Source: Haladaptatus sp. DYF46
Lineage (GTDB): Archaea > Halobacteriota > Halobacteria > Halobacteriales > Haladaptataceae
Reading direction: 5' to 3'
Length of the DNA: 64,000 bases
Assembly: GCF_021083305.1 (NCBI RefSeq)
Contig: NZ_JAJFAY010000001.1
Coordinates: 124,001-188,000, forward strand
Part shown: positions 36,092-44,738 of the stretch, piece after piece
How the letters are laid out: every line of letters begins with the position of its first letter
How positions within the stretch are numbered: position 1 is the stretch's first letter
Made by a program: the position numbers and the translations under genes
Notes under the pieces: generated by a model
What the model was told of the DNA's origin: nothing
The model's database searches: none
The model's input: the letters and a program-made list of their open reading frames with translations, nothing else

Positions 36092-37927
36092 ATGTACGAA
36101 CACGACGTAATCGTCGTCGGTGCGGGCGGTGCGGGACTTCGTGCGGCCATCGCGGCCCACGAGGAGGGTGCGGACGTCGCCCTCGTCACGAAGCTTCATC
36201 CCGTGCGAAGCCACACCGGCGCGGCGGAAGGCGGTATCAACGCGGCACTGAGAGAGGGCGACGACTGGGAACTCCACGCCTACGACACGATGAAGGGGTC
36301 GGACTACCTCGGCGACGCCCCGGCGATCGAGACGCTCTGTCAGGACAGCCCGAAAGAGACGATTCAGCTCGAACACTGGGGGATGGCGTTCTCCCGCGAG
36401 GACGACGGTCGGGTGTCCCAGCGCCCGTTCGGGGGACTCTCGTTCGCCCGAACGACCTACGCGGGCGCGGAGACGGGCCACCACCTGCTCCACACCATGT
36501 ACGAGCAGGTCGTCAAACGCGGCATTCAGGTGTACGACGAGTGGTACGTCACCAACCTCGCCGTCACGAATCAGGACGACCCCGCGGAGCGCGACTGTCA
36601 CGGCGTCGTCGGCTACGACATCAAGTCGGGCAACGTCGAAGGCTTCGTCGCCCGAGATGGCGTCATCCTGACGACCGGCGGCCTCGGACAGGTCTTCGAC
36701 CACACGACCAACGCGGTGGCCAACACCGGCGACGGTGCCGCGATGGCCTACCGCGCGGGCGTCCCGCTGGAGGACATGGAGTTCATCCAGTTCCACCCGA
36801 CGACGCTTCCCTCGACCGGGGTTCTCATCTCCGAGGGCGTGCGCGGCGAGGGCGGCATCCTCTACAACAGCGAGGGCGAGCGGTTCATGTTCGAACACGG
36901 CTACGCGAACAACGAGGGGGAACTCGCCTCCCGTGACGTGGTCGCCCGTGCCGAACTGACCGAAGTGAACAACGGACGGGGAATCAACGACGAGTACGTC
37001 CACCTCGACATGCGCCATCTCGGCGAGGAACGCATCATGGACCGCCTCGAAAACATCCTCCACCTCGCGGAGGACTTCGAGGGCGTCAACGCGCTCGAAG
37101 AACCGATGCCCGTCAAACCCGGTCAGCACTACGCGATGGGCGGCATCGAAACCGACGAGAACGGTCACACCTGCATCGACGGCCTGTACGCAGCGGGCGA
37201 GTGTGCCTGCGTGTCCGTTCACGGCTCGAACCGCCTCGGCGGCAACGCGCTGCCCGAACTCATCGTCTTCGGTGCCCGTGCGGGCCGTCACGCCGCCGGG
37301 ACGGACCTCGGCGAACCGGAAATCACGACCGGCAAGACGGACGACACCGAGATGGGCGATGTCGATACGCCCGTCGAACCCGGTGCGGTCGCATCGGACG
37401 ACGACGGCGCGGTGGCCGACGGCGGCGCGACGCTCGCCGACCCGACCCAGACGGTCGAAGCCGCGTTGGAGGCCGAGCGAAACCGCGTCGAAACCCTCCT
37501 CGAAAAGGACGACGGCATCCAGCAGGCCGAACTCCGCGCAAAACTCCAGAAGGCGATGACGGCGAACGTCAACGTCTTCCGGAACGAGGACGGCCTCAAG
37601 CAGGCCCTTCGCGACATCCGCGAGGTCCGCGAGGAGTATCAGGACGTGTACGTCAACGACCCGTCCCGCACCTTCAACACCGACCTCATCCACACCATCG
37701 AGATGCGGAACCTCATCGACCTCGCCGAGGCCATCACGCTCGGCGCGCTGGCCCGCGACGAGTTCCGCGGCGCTCACTGGCGACAGGAGAACCAGAACCG
37801 CCGCGACGACGTGTGGCTGAAACACACGCTCCTTTCGTGGGAGGACGGCACGCCGCAACTCTGGTACAAGCCGACCATCCTCGAAGGCGAGAACAAGACG
37901 TACGAGCCGAAAGAACGCAGTTACTAG
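36092..37927 (+). CDS. sdhA: Succinate dehydrogenase flavoprotein subunit SdhA
   Basis: Catalytic subunit of 611 aa that oxidises succinate to fumarate in the citric acid cycle. The FAD dinucleotide fold GAGGAGLRAAIA is at residues 10-21; His41 in RSHTGAAEGG is the site of covalent FAD attachment. The substrate-site HPTTLPSTGVLISEGVRGEG and the family HGSNRLGGNAL are present. Residues about 425-455 hold an Asp/Gly/Ala-rich insert common in haloarchaea. It starts 16 nt after sdhB. Structured repeat copy B begins 2 nt after its stop and so may lie in the operon's 3' untranslated region. Confidence 0.97.
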   Translation: MYEHDVIVVGAGGAGLRAAIAAHEEGADVALVTKLHPVRSHTGAAEGGINAALREGDDWELHAYDTMKGSDYLGDAPAIETLCQDSPKETIQLEHWGMAFSREDDGRVSQRPFGGLSFARTTYAGAETGHHLLHTMYEQVVKRGIQVYDEWYVTNLAVTNQDDPAERDCHGVVGYDIKSGNVEGFVARDGVILTTGGLGQVFDHTTNAVANTGDGAAMAYRAGVPLEDMEFIQFHPTTLPSTGVLISEGVRGEGGILYNSEGERFMFEHGYANNEGELASRDVVARAELTEVNNGRGINDEYVHLDMRHLGEERIMDRLENILHLAEDFEGVNALEEPMPVKPGQHYAMGGIETDENGHTCIDGLYAAGECACVSVHGSNRLGGNALPELIVFGARAGRHAAGTDLGEPEITTGKTDDTEMGDVDTPVEPGAVASDDDGAVADGGATLADPTQTVEAALEAERNRVETLLEKDDGIQQAELRAKLQKAMTANVNVFRNEDGLKQALRDIREVREEYQDVYVNDPSRTFNTDLIHTIEMRNLIDLAEAITLGALARDEFRGAHWRQENQNRRDDVWLKHTLLSWEDGTPQLWYKPTILEGENKTYEPKERSY

Positions 37928-37929
37928 AA

Positions 37930-38104
37930 CCCACCTTTTGCTGCGGTCGCAGGCGGAAACGACGGCGGCCGCCGCCGTCGTTTCCGCTTGCCCCCTGGCA
38001 AAAGCTGGACCAAAAGCATACCTCCTTCATTTTGCCGAACGACTCGCCCAGCGAGTCGTTCGGCTCCATTCAGTCGGTAGCCCGGAAAATCTCCGATTTT
38101 CCGG
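37930..38104 (+). repeat. Structured intergenic repeat, copy B (full length, plus orientation)
   Basis: Hairpin A: flanks CCCACCTTTTGCTGCGGTCG and GCAAAAGCTGGACCAAAAGC enclose a perfect 16-bp stem with 3-nt loop at 37953-37987. TTTTGC (37936-37941) pairs with GCAAAA (37998-38003) as outer stem. Hairpin B: 14-bp stem, loop CCA, 38034-38064. Hairpin C: arms CCGGAAAATC and GATTTTCCGG, loop TCC, 38082-38104. Hairpins B and C are almost the same sequence as in copy C (7732-7905), while hairpin A differs completely in sequence though not in form. It directly follows the sdhA stop. Confidence 0.88.
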
Positions 38105-38226
38105 TGACGAACTCGGAACGAGCTTTCGCTTGCTGATTTCGGTGGTCGCGCCGCTCTTCGTTTTCCAGTGTTTACGTAGAAGTCGTTTCGTTCGTTTGCG
38201 TCGGTACGTCCGTCATTTCGTCCGTT

Positions 38227-38424
38227 TCATCCGGCGAGCGTCGTGAGAAGCGCGTTGACGCTCCATCCGGTGGCATCGACGATTTTGAAACCGAGATAGA
38301 TACCGACGATTCCCATGATACCCGGCAGTTCGGGCGGTGCGGGAATCGGCGCGCCGACGAACTTGAACAGTGCGCCGGTCAGCAGTCCGGTCAGTAGCGC
38401 GAGCGCGGTGAGTGTGTAATCCAT
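38227..38424 (-). CDS. XapX domain-containing small membrane protein
   Basis: 65-aa membrane protein with two helices separated by the family motif PIPAPPELPGIMGIVGIYLG, characteristic of XapX (DUF1427). The family's name comes from a gene next to xanthosine phosphorylase in E. coli, but no transport or enzymatic role is proven. Monocistronic here. Confidence 0.9.
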   Translation of the reverse strand: MDYTLTALALLTGLLTGALFKFVGAPIPAPPELPGIMGIVGIYLGFKIVDATGWSVNALLTTLAG

Positions 38425-38466
38425 CGGCTATGCACTCCGAAGACGGCGGTGAAAAGTGGTTCGGAG

Positions 38467-38662
38467 TCAACGGCACTGTGAGAGCGTGTGCGCCGCCGCC
38501 AACGGCATCGATATCCACGCCTCGTCTCGTGTAATGTCGGCGATGATGGCTAACTCGTCGCCGTCCTCGTCTTCGTCGACGGCGAACATCACGTCGCCGT
38601 CGGGAATCTGTTCGTCCAAGTCATCGGTTGCGCGTGTCCAATTCAGATTCGATCACCGTCAT
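38467..38662 (-). pseudogene. Frameshifted small haloarchaeal gene (DUF7556-like)
   Basis: From ATG 38662 the frame reads MTVIESELDTR and then meets a stop. One base out of frame, downstream sequence continues sensibly as DDLDEQIPDGDVMFAVDED, then IIADITRDEAWISMPLAAAH to a stop at 38467. Together the two parts make about 65 codons resembling a haloarchaeal family I recall as DUF7556 (IADISRDDAW-like core). Either a one-base indel near 38630 inactivated the gene, the assembly has an error, or a shorter protein starts at the internal ATG (MFAVDEDEDG). ATAACAAAG lies 49 nt upstream. Confidence 0.45.
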
Positions 38663-38711
38663 TCACTCGCCGTTGCTTGGCAAGCACGGAGGTGTATCTC
38701 GCCTTCATCCC

Positions 38712-38720
38712 CTTTGTTAT
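38712..38720 (-). promoter_or_regulatory. ATAACAAAG motif, site 1
   Basis: Exact 9-mer on the minus strand, 49 nt upstream of ATG 38662 of the frameshifted gene. One of eight exact copies within 38.7-62.9 kb. Confidence 0.5.
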
Positions 38721-38831
38721 GGACTTCCTTCCGCGTCACAATAACCCCTTACCGGGCCGAAAACCGCGGTTTCGAGGGGTTGACGGGGTAGTAGGGGTAT
38801 CGAACAGCGTCGGGCCGGAAGTACGCGCTGG

Positions 38832-38840
38832 ATAACAAAG
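38832..38840 (+). promoter_or_regulatory. ATAACAAAG motif, site 2
   Basis: Exact copy preceded by GG, 102 nt before the DUF1616 gene; the longer distance implies a longer leader. Divergent from site 1, 111 nt away. Confidence 0.5.
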
Positions 38841-38942
38841 TACCAGCCGAGAATACGACCCTCACGGACTGATTTCGATGCCTTTCCGAGAACAACGGAC
38901 GGACCAGCACCGCACGAAAACAGCACGTGAGTTATTACCGAC

Positions 38943-39965
38943 ATGAGCCACGAAACGAACGACTCCTGGTGGGCCAAAATCACACAGCCGGTGTTGGAGT
39001 TCCCCGTCGATTTAGCTATCCTCGGTATCGTCGTCATACTCCTTTCACTTGCGCTCGTACAACCGATGGTGTACGGAACCCCGCTCGCCGTCGCGTTGGG
39101 ACTTCCGCTCGTGTTCTTCGCGCCGGGGTACGCCCTCGTCGCGTTCCTGTTCCCGAAGGAGGGGTCGTCGCAGTCGCAGAAGTGGACGAGTCCGGCACGG
39201 GTCAGACAGCACGGCGTCACGGGCGGCGAACGCTGTGCACTCTCCTTCGGCGTCAGCGTCGCCCTTTTGACGCCGGTCGGAGTGCTGTTTTCGCTCGCTC
39301 GCCTGCCGTTCGTCCCGGTGTACGTCATCGCCGCCGTCGCCGCTTTCACGCTCCTCGTCTCGATCTTCGCGGTCGTTCGCCGGTTCAACGTCCCGAAAAA
39401 GAGCCGACTGTCGGTGTCGGTCCGCGGCGGCGTAACCCACCTGTACCGTGTCATCTTTCACGAGGAGTCGGCGGCGGACGTGGTACTCAATCTGGCGCTC
39501 GTCCTCTCGGTCATCGTCGCGCTGACGACCGTGGGATTCGCCGTCGCCGCCCCGCAGGATGGGGAACACTTCTCGAACCTGTCGTTGCTCACGCGGAACG
39601 ATAACGGGGACTACGTCACGGAGGGTTACCCCACGAACATCACGGCGGGCGAGTCGAACCCCGTGTTCGTCTCGGTGCAGAACCACGAGGACGAGACGAC
39701 GGAGTACACCGTCGTCGCCCAACTTCAGCGCGTGGAGCAGCGCCCGAACGGCGGTGCGCGCGTCACGGAACGCGAGGAGATAGGCCGGTTCGACCGTCGG
39801 GTTTCGGCGGGTGAGAGGTGGCGAACGCGCCACGACATCGATCCGACCATGACCGGTGAGGACCTTCGCCTCGTCTATCTCCTCTACAAGGGCGACCCGC
39901 CGAGCGACCCGACCACGAGTAACGCCGCCCAACACACCCAAATTTGGGTCAACGTGACGGCATAA
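38943..39965 (+). CDS. DUF1616 family membrane protein
   Basis: Membrane protein of 340 aa. Two early helices (about residues 23-45 and 48-68) contain LPLVFFAPGYALVAFLFP, the DUF1616 hallmark; two more lie near 95-140 and one near 170-190, followed by an extracellular beta-rich domain (VFVSVQNHEDETTEYTVV... WRTRHDIDPTMTGEDLRLVYLL). In haloarchaea DUF1616 proteins are often found in glycan gene clusters; function is unproven. Its last base is shared with the ATG of the following hydrolase gene. Confidence 0.88.
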   Translation: MSHETNDSWWAKITQPVLEFPVDLAILGIVVILLSLALVQPMVYGTPLAVALGLPLVFFAPGYALVAFLFPKEGSSQSQKWTSPARVRQHGVTGGERCALSFGVSVALLTPVGVLFSLARLPFVPVYVIAAVAAFTLLVSIFAVVRRFNVPKKSRLSVSVRGGVTHLYRVIFHEESAADVVLNLALVLSVIVALTTVGFAVAAPQDGEHFSNLSLLTRNDNGDYVTEGYPTNITAGESNPVFVSVQNHEDETTEYTVVAQLQRVEQRPNGGARVTEREEIGRFDRRVSAGERWRTRHDIDPTMTGEDLRLVYLLYKGDPPSDPTTSNAAQHTQIWVNVTA

Positions 39966-40546
39966 TGTGGCCGTGGGAACATCTCGCGTTCGGCTATCTC
40001 ACCTACTCCGTCTTCAGACGCCTGTGGACGGGACGCGCGCCGCGAAGCGACGCGGTGGTCGTCCTCTGCGTTGCGACGCAACTTCCCGACCTCGTGGACA
40101 AACCGCTCGCGTGGTCCCTGTCGGTGCTTCCGAGCGGGCATTCGCTGGCCCACTCGCTCGTCACCGCGGCCCCGCTGTCTGCGGTGGCGCTCCTCTTGGC
40201 CCATCGAGCGAAGCGAACCGATATCGGCGTCGCGTTCACGGTGGGCTACCTCTCGCACCTCGCGGGGGACATCATCTACCCCGTCGCCGTCGGCAAGACG
40301 CCCTCGTTCGACTTCCTGCTGTGGCCCCTCGTTCCCGTCCCGACCGACCGATCGGGTCTCGGGTTTCTGGCACGATTCCACGAGTACTTCGGCGACTACG
40401 TCACACACCTCGGCGACCCGGCAATCAGGGGGTACATCGCGCTCGAACTCGGCCTGCTGCTAGGAGTGTTCTGCCTCTGGTTGTTCGACGGAATGCCGGG
40501 CGTGCCGCGGAAAATCGTCCGCTACGCCCCGGTAATCGGTCGATAA
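39965..40546 (+). CDS. Membrane-bound metal-dependent hydrolase-like protein (YdjM/DUF457 family)
   Basis: Membrane protein of 193 aa. HLAFGYLTYSVFRRLW at the start, LPDLVDKPLAW, SGHSLAHSLV and YLSHLAGDIIYP are the His/Asp motifs of the LexA-binding inner-membrane hydrolase family, with four or five helices. Real activity in this family is poorly defined. ATG 39965 overlaps the DUF1616 stop, so the two form an operon, probably under motif site 2. Confidence 0.85.
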   Translation: MWPWEHLAFGYLTYSVFRRLWTGRAPRSDAVVVLCVATQLPDLVDKPLAWSLSVLPSGHSLAHSLVTAAPLSAVALLLAHRAKRTDIGVAFTVGYLSHLAGDIIYPVAVGKTPSFDFLLWPLVPVPTDRSGLGFLARFHEYFGDYVTHLGDPAIRGYIALELGLLLGVFCLWLFDGMPGVPRKIVRYAPVIGR

Positions 40547-40566
40547 CGACAACTCGGAGACGTCTC

Positions 40567-40806
40567 TTACTCTTCCGAAAGCACCGTTCCGCAGTGATGA
40601 CAGGTGACGTTTTCCGGGTCGTTTCTGGCACCACACGACGGACAGTTCGCTTTGTCCGCCGGGTCCGTGGAATCGCCTCCCGATTGTGACGACGAGCCAA
40701 TCGCGATAAGCATGAGTCCCGCGATGATGATGCCGATTTGGCCGAAAAAGGAGCCGATGCCGAAGAAGACGAGCGCGATTCCGGCCGCGACGAGCGGATT
40801 TTCCAT
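40567..40806 (-). CDS. Small membrane protein with C-terminal zinc ribbon
   Basis: 79-aa protein: two closely spaced hydrophobic segments (residues 5-38), a Ser/Gly/Asp linker, then CPSCGARNDPENVTCHHCG, a CxxC...CxxC zinc ribbon. Common in haloarchaea as a stand-alone gene; role unknown. Monocistronic, ending 21 nt from the stop of the hydrolase gene. Confidence 0.85.
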   Translation of the reverse strand: MENPLVAAGIALVFFGIGSFFGQIGIIIAGLMLIAIGSSSQSGGDSTDPADKANCPSCGARNDPENVTCHHCGTVLSEE

Positions 40807-40853
40807 ACTTCCGCCAGCGATGGCCGAATAATAAGTTTTGTCAGGTGTCCTGC

Positions 40854-41870
40854 CTATCTGAACCGCTTGTACATGTCCGTCAGCAGGTTCATCATTCTCG
40901 TGCCGCGCTCCAGACTGTGATACCGGACGAGTTCCGGGTTGAACTTCGCCTTGTAACCACAGAGGCGGCGCTCGTTCGCGCCGACGAGGTCGTAGCGCGG
41001 GATTCCCTCCTCCATCGCGTCGCGCATGATGGCCCAGTCCACGAGGTCGTTGATGGGCACGTTGAGGTCGTGTTTCGCGCCGCCCTGCCAGCGGTAGACG
41101 CGTTCGTCGTCCGCAAGCGCGACCATCCCGCCCGCGAACTCGCCGTCCACGTCACAGACGTAGGGTCGGACCGCGCCGTCGGGCAGGAATCGGTAGAGGT
41201 CCACGACGAACTGCGGCGAGAGGCGGTACGGTTCGTCCTGCTCGTCGTGACGGGTTTTCACCTGCCCGATGATCTTTCGAATCGCTTCGGGCCCGCCGAC
41301 GTGGATTTCGTACCGTTCGTCGTCGGTCCTGATGTTGCTCCGGGCGTCGCCGCTGAAACTGGACAGCACGTCGTCTTCGCCGGGCGTGAGGTCCACCTCG
41401 TAGGTGTGTCGCGGCTGAATTTCGAACTCGTTCCACTCGAACGGACGGACGTCGTCGTAGTTTCCGCCCGTCCGAACGTGGACGTACTTCGGCGCGAACT
41501 CTCGGTCGAGCCAGTCGAGACAGCCGTCGATGAACCGTCGGTGTCGTCGCTCCGCCTTTCGTCGCTTCAGTTTCCCCATGTTCAACAGGACGGGGCCGAG
41601 GTGCGGGAGCCAGAGGTTCGGCGGCGGCGAAAACGCCGTCGTCACCCCTCCTTTCGAGATGGTGAAGGCGGGAAACAGCCCGACCGGTTCCTGTCCCTTG
41701 TAGCCCACGAGCGGATGGAACGTCGCGCCCGTGTGGTCCGCCTGCACTTCGAGAGCCTCTAACCGGTGGAACACGGCCCCCTGTGGTGACCGCTCCACGA
41801 GTCCGTTCCAGTGGTCCACGTCGTTTGTCCGTTCTACCCTGATGCCGTTCTTTTCGATTGTAACACTCAT
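40854..41870 (-). CDS. FemAB/GNAT-type acyl- or aminoacyltransferase (first copy)
   Basis: 338-aa protein of the FemAB-like GNAT superfamily found in polysaccharide clusters. The N-terminal half has LVGYKGQEPVGLFPAF and PHLGPVLL; the C-terminal GNAT half has FAGGMVALADDERVYRWQGG and IPRYDLVGANERRLCGYKAKF, the strongest family marker. It may transfer an acyl or aminoacyl group to a surface glycan or lipid carrier. Start ATG 41870 overlaps the phosphodiesterase stop by 4 nt, so they are coupled. A second copy is at 54566. Confidence 0.85.
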   Translation of the reverse strand: MSVTIEKNGIRVERTNDVDHWNGLVERSPQGAVFHRLEALEVQADHTGATFHPLVGYKGQEPVGLFPAFTISKGGVTTAFSPPPNLWLPHLGPVLLNMGKLKRRKAERRHRRFIDGCLDWLDREFAPKYVHVRTGGNYDDVRPFEWNEFEIQPRHTYEVDLTPGEDDVLSSFSGDARSNIRTDDERYEIHVGGPEAIRKIIGQVKTRHDEQDEPYRLSPQFVVDLYRFLPDGAVRPYVCDVDGEFAGGMVALADDERVYRWQGGAKHDLNVPINDLVDWAIMRDAMEEGIPRYDLVGANERRLCGYKAKFNPELVRYHSLERGTRMMNLLTDMYKRFR

Positions 41871-43480
41871 TCGAGGTATCCGAGGTCTGCAAGTCGCGTT
41901 TCCACGCGCTCGTCGTCCGTTTCGACCGTCTCGCCCGCGTCGAACGCGGGGTAGCGCTGCTCGCCCGCCGACTCGACGACGGGCAGGACGCGCCCGTCCA
42001 TCCGGTCGCTCGTCGGGAGTCCGAAGGTGGACAGAATCGTCGGTGCCACGTCGAAGAGGTGGGCACCGTCGAGGCTCGCATCGGGGTCGACTCCCGCGCC
42101 CGCCGCGGCGAAAATCCCGTTTCGCTTGTGGTTCCACGGTTCGCGCGGTTTCCCGAACTGCTGGCCGCGCAGTTGGGCCGAGAGGAACTGGTCGTACTCG
42201 GCGGGAACGCACGCGATGTCCACGGCGTCATCGCTGTACGGACCGGTGAAGAACTCCTCGCGCGGGGCAACGGTTTCGAATACGGGGTCGCCGTCGGGCG
42301 TCCTGACGCCTCGTAGCTTTTCGATTATCTCCGCGCGAACCGACTCGTACTCGTCGGGCGAGACGACGCCGCTCGGGTCGCGCCCCTCGACGTTGAGTCG
42401 GACGCCGCACTCGATTCGGTCGCGCATGTACGCGACGGAGTTGGGGAAGTCGACCTGTTCGGTCGCCGCGCGGATGAAGTCCTCCGGGACGCGCTCGGCG
42501 ACGAACGTGTCCAGTCCCGCGCGTTCGAGGACGGCACCGATTCGTTGACTCGTGATGCCGACCTTCGCGGCGATGGCGAGTCCCCGCTCGGCCATCCCCT
42601 GTTCGCGCGGCGAACTCTCTTCCCCTTGCTGGAGTTGGTTGCCCGCGATGGTGGACCACGACGGCATCCCTTCGCCGCCGCGGGCGGTTTCGACGTAGCC
42701 CTCCTCGCGCAGGAAGTCGTTGACCCGGAACTCGTATCCGGTGTACTCGCCGATGCCGTGGTCGCTGGCGACGACGACCGTTTCCGGGTCGCAGGCGTCG
42801 AGGATTTTCCCGACCTGTTCGTCCACCGCCTCGTAGACGGTGCGGACGACGTCCTCGTCGCCGGGATGTTCGTGAAACAGCGTGTCCGTACTCTGGAATT
42901 GAACGAAGCCGAAGTCGGGGTCGAACCGATCCGCGAGGTATCTAAATGCGTCACCGCGCATGCGTGTGAGACGGCGATACCATTCGACCGATTTGTCTTC
43001 GGGGAGGTTTCGCGGCGGATACACCCGATAACCGCCTATTTCGTTCCGAACGTCGTCGAGAAGCCCGTCGGGATGGCACGCCGGGTTCTCCGGCGCGGTG
43101 TATCCCGGCAGTACCGCGCCGTCGATTTCGCGCGGCGGGTGCGTAACCGGTGCGTTGACGACGACGCTCGAAAGTCCGTGTTGGTCGAGCAGTTCCCACA
43201 GCGTGTACTCGCGGACGCGGCTCGCGTTGACGACGTCCCAGTCGTAGCCGTCGAAGTGAAGAAAGCCGAACACGCCGTGTTTCCCGGGGTTGACTCCGGT
43301 GTACAGCGACGGCCACGCGCTCGGCGTCCACGGCGGGAGCTGTGATTCCAGTGGCCCGGATGACCCCCCGTCGAATATCGATGCGAGGTGTGGCAGCGCG
43401 TCCTCCTCGAACAGGGGTTCGAGGACGGACCGGCACCCCGCGTCGATGCCGATGAGAAGGGTCTGCATCTGACAATCCAT
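41867..43480 (-). CDS. Alkaline phosphatase/phosphodiesterase superfamily protein
   Basis: About 537-aa member of the alkaline phosphatase superfamily (type I phosphodiesterase branch). LLIGIDAGCRSVLEPL gives the first metal-site Asp; TPSAWPSLYTGVNPGKHGVFGF holds the nucleophile region; FVQFQSTDTLFHEHPGDED and VVASDHGIGEY hold the remaining metal ligands. No signal peptide is evident, so it should act in the cytoplasm, perhaps on nucleotide sugars or phospho-glycans. ATG 43468 is an alternative start. Preceded by ATAACAAAG (27 nt). The C-terminus (ETRLADLGYLE) resembles that of the cut gene at 63914. Confidence 0.88.
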   Translation of the reverse strand: MDCQMQTLLIGIDAGCRSVLEPLFEEDALPHLASIFDGGSSGPLESQLPPWTPSAWPSLYTGVNPGKHGVFGFLHFDGYDWDVVNASRVREYTLWELLDQHGLSSVVVNAPVTHPPREIDGAVLPGYTAPENPACHPDGLLDDVRNEIGGYRVYPPRNLPEDKSVEWYRRLTRMRGDAFRYLADRFDPDFGFVQFQSTDTLFHEHPGDEDVVRTVYEAVDEQVGKILDACDPETVVVASDHGIGEYTGYEFRVNDFLREEGYVETARGGEGMPSWSTIAGNQLQQGEESSPREQGMAERGLAIAAKVGITSQRIGAVLERAGLDTFVAERVPEDFIRAATEQVDFPNSVAYMRDRIECGVRLNVEGRDPSGVVSPDEYESVRAEIIEKLRGVRTPDGDPVFETVAPREEFFTGPYSDDAVDIACVPAEYDQFLSAQLRGQQFGKPREPWNHKRNGIFAAAGAGVDPDASLDGAHLFDVAPTILSTFGLPTSDRMDGRVLPVVESAGEQRYPAFDAGETVETDDERVETRLADLGYLE

Positions 43481-43507
43481 GCTGCCTCGTGAAACCCCAC
43501 CTTCGTC

Positions 43508-43516
43508 CTTTGTTAT
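43508..43516 (-). promoter_or_regulatory. ATAACAAAG motif, site 3
   Basis: Exact copy on the minus strand, 27 nt from ATG 43480 of the phosphodiesterase/FemAB operon: the position expected for a core-promoter element. Confidence 0.6.
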
Positions 43517-43720
43517 GCGTGGGTTTCCGGCCGTATATTCGGGTCGTACTCCTCGAATTCCGCATCGAACGGGATAGTAGGGCGAGCGTGCGTCTCAATA
43601 CAACGTTTCCCCGGTTTCGACGCGAATTACCCCGATTCCGGTATATAGTGCCGGCTCCACGGTGGCGGAGATGTTGGCCTTCTGCGGTCCACTCGCCGCT
43701 CCACTCGAATCGGCCGATAC

Positions 43721-43746
43721 ACTTAAAATCGCAATACAGCATTGAA
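43721..43746 (+). promoter_or_regulatory. 26-bp promoter element, copy 1 (distal) of beta-helix gene 1
   Basis: ACTTAAAAT, spacer, then GCATTGAA: 26 nt in total. Same organisation and length at 43762-43787 and 44901-44926. TTAAA fits a TATA box and GCATTGAA the region of the transcription start. Confidence 0.6.
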
Positions 43747-43761
43747 GGAGAATCGGAACGT

Positions 43762-43787
43762 ACTTAAATCAGTAAGATAGCATTGAA
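43762..43787 (+). promoter_or_regulatory. 26-bp promoter element, copy 2 (proximal) of beta-helix gene 1
   Basis: ACTTAAATC, spacer, GCATTGAA ending 6 nt before ATG 43794; lies 41 nt after copy 1, so this gene has a tandem promoter. Confidence 0.65.
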
Positions 43788-43793
43788 CCTGCA

Positions 43794-44738
43794 ATGGCAC
43801 GCGACGAAACGACACACGAGCGGATCGAAACCAACGAGAAATTCGAACGTAACCGGCGATCGTTCCTGAAAGCGGCAGGTGCGACGGTAACGACCGCAGT
43901 CGGTCTCGGCGTGGCAGGCGGAAGCGCCAGTGCGAGCGAGTATGAGACGATTACCGTCCCCGCTGGCAGCACGAAGGACATCACGGTCGGCGATGGCAAG
44001 AACTTGGAGAACACCCTGATCGACCAGAGCGCTCCGGGCGCGGCGGCGACGATTCGCGCCAGTGGGAGCGACTGGAAGATTCGAAACGTCGGGCTCAAAG
44101 GCGGTTGTGGCGCGACGAACTTCGGCTTCTTCAGTATCATGCCGAGCGTTTCCTCGGGCGGCAAGGGCGTCATCGAGAACGTCTACATGGGCGACGGCGC
44201 GGAGACGAACAGCGCCAACGAGGCCCAACCCGGTGGTCTCTGGGTTAACGCGAACGCGCCTCACGAGGGCGACCTCACGATTCGGAACACGAACATTCAG
44301 AAGTACGCGAACAACGGTCTGTACGGGAGCGGTCCCGGTGCGGCGAACGGTGCCGGGTCGGGCGGTCCCGTCAAAGTCGAGGGCTGTTACTGTGCGAACA
44401 ACGACATCGCCAACGTCCGCCTCGGAACGCCGGGTTCGCACGTGAAGGATACCGTCATCGAGAACGACGGCGCTCCCGTACATCACCCGAACGGACCGAA
44501 CAAGCGCGGAATCTGGGGCTGGTACGTTCCCATTACCGTGAAGAACTGTGATGTCCGCACCTCCGAATACGACGCGGTGAACGGTGGGTTCCACGGCGGC
44601 GAAGTCATGGTGAAGAACTCGCAGGTGAAGGGACCGACGAGCGGCTCGGTCGAGACGAAGAACGTCGGCAGCAATCCGAAGACGAAGATTCCGAAGACGG
44701 TCCCGAAGAGTGCGGAACAGGCGGCAAAAGGCAACTGA
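43794..44738 (+). CDS. Tat-exported right-handed beta-helix protein
   Basis: Secreted protein of 314 aa. The N-terminus has a twin-arginine signal (NRRSFLKAAGATVT, residues 20-33) without lipobox. The mature part has repeated short strands with Asn/Gly turns (KIRNVGLKGG, GVIENVYMGD, LTIRNTNIQKYANNGLYGSG, NNDIANVRLG, DTVIENDG), the pattern of a parallel beta-helix as in pectate lyases. It might bind or cleave surface polysaccharide, but no catalytic motif is clear. Gene 2 at 44930 is a paralogue under the same promoter type. Confidence 0.82.
   Translation: MARDETTHERIETNEKFERNRRSFLKAAGATVTTAVGLGVAGGSASASEYETITVPAGSTKDITVGDGKNLENTLIDQSAPGAAATIRASGSDWKIRNVGLKGGCGATNFGFFSIMPSVSSGGKGVIENVYMGDGAETNSANEAQPGGLWVNANAPHEGDLTIRNTNIQKYANNGLYGSGPGAANGAGSGGPVKVEGCYCANNDIANVRLGTPGSHVKDTVIENDGAPVHHPNGPNKRGIWGWYVPITVKNCDVRTSEYDAVNGGFHGGEVMVKNSQVKGPTSGSVETKNVGSNPKTKIPKTVPKSAEQAAKGN

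Noticed and set aside
36083-37858. 591-aa open frame antisense to sdhA
   Set aside because: Same shadow effect; SdhA on the plus strand is certain and the antisense product has no recognisable motif.
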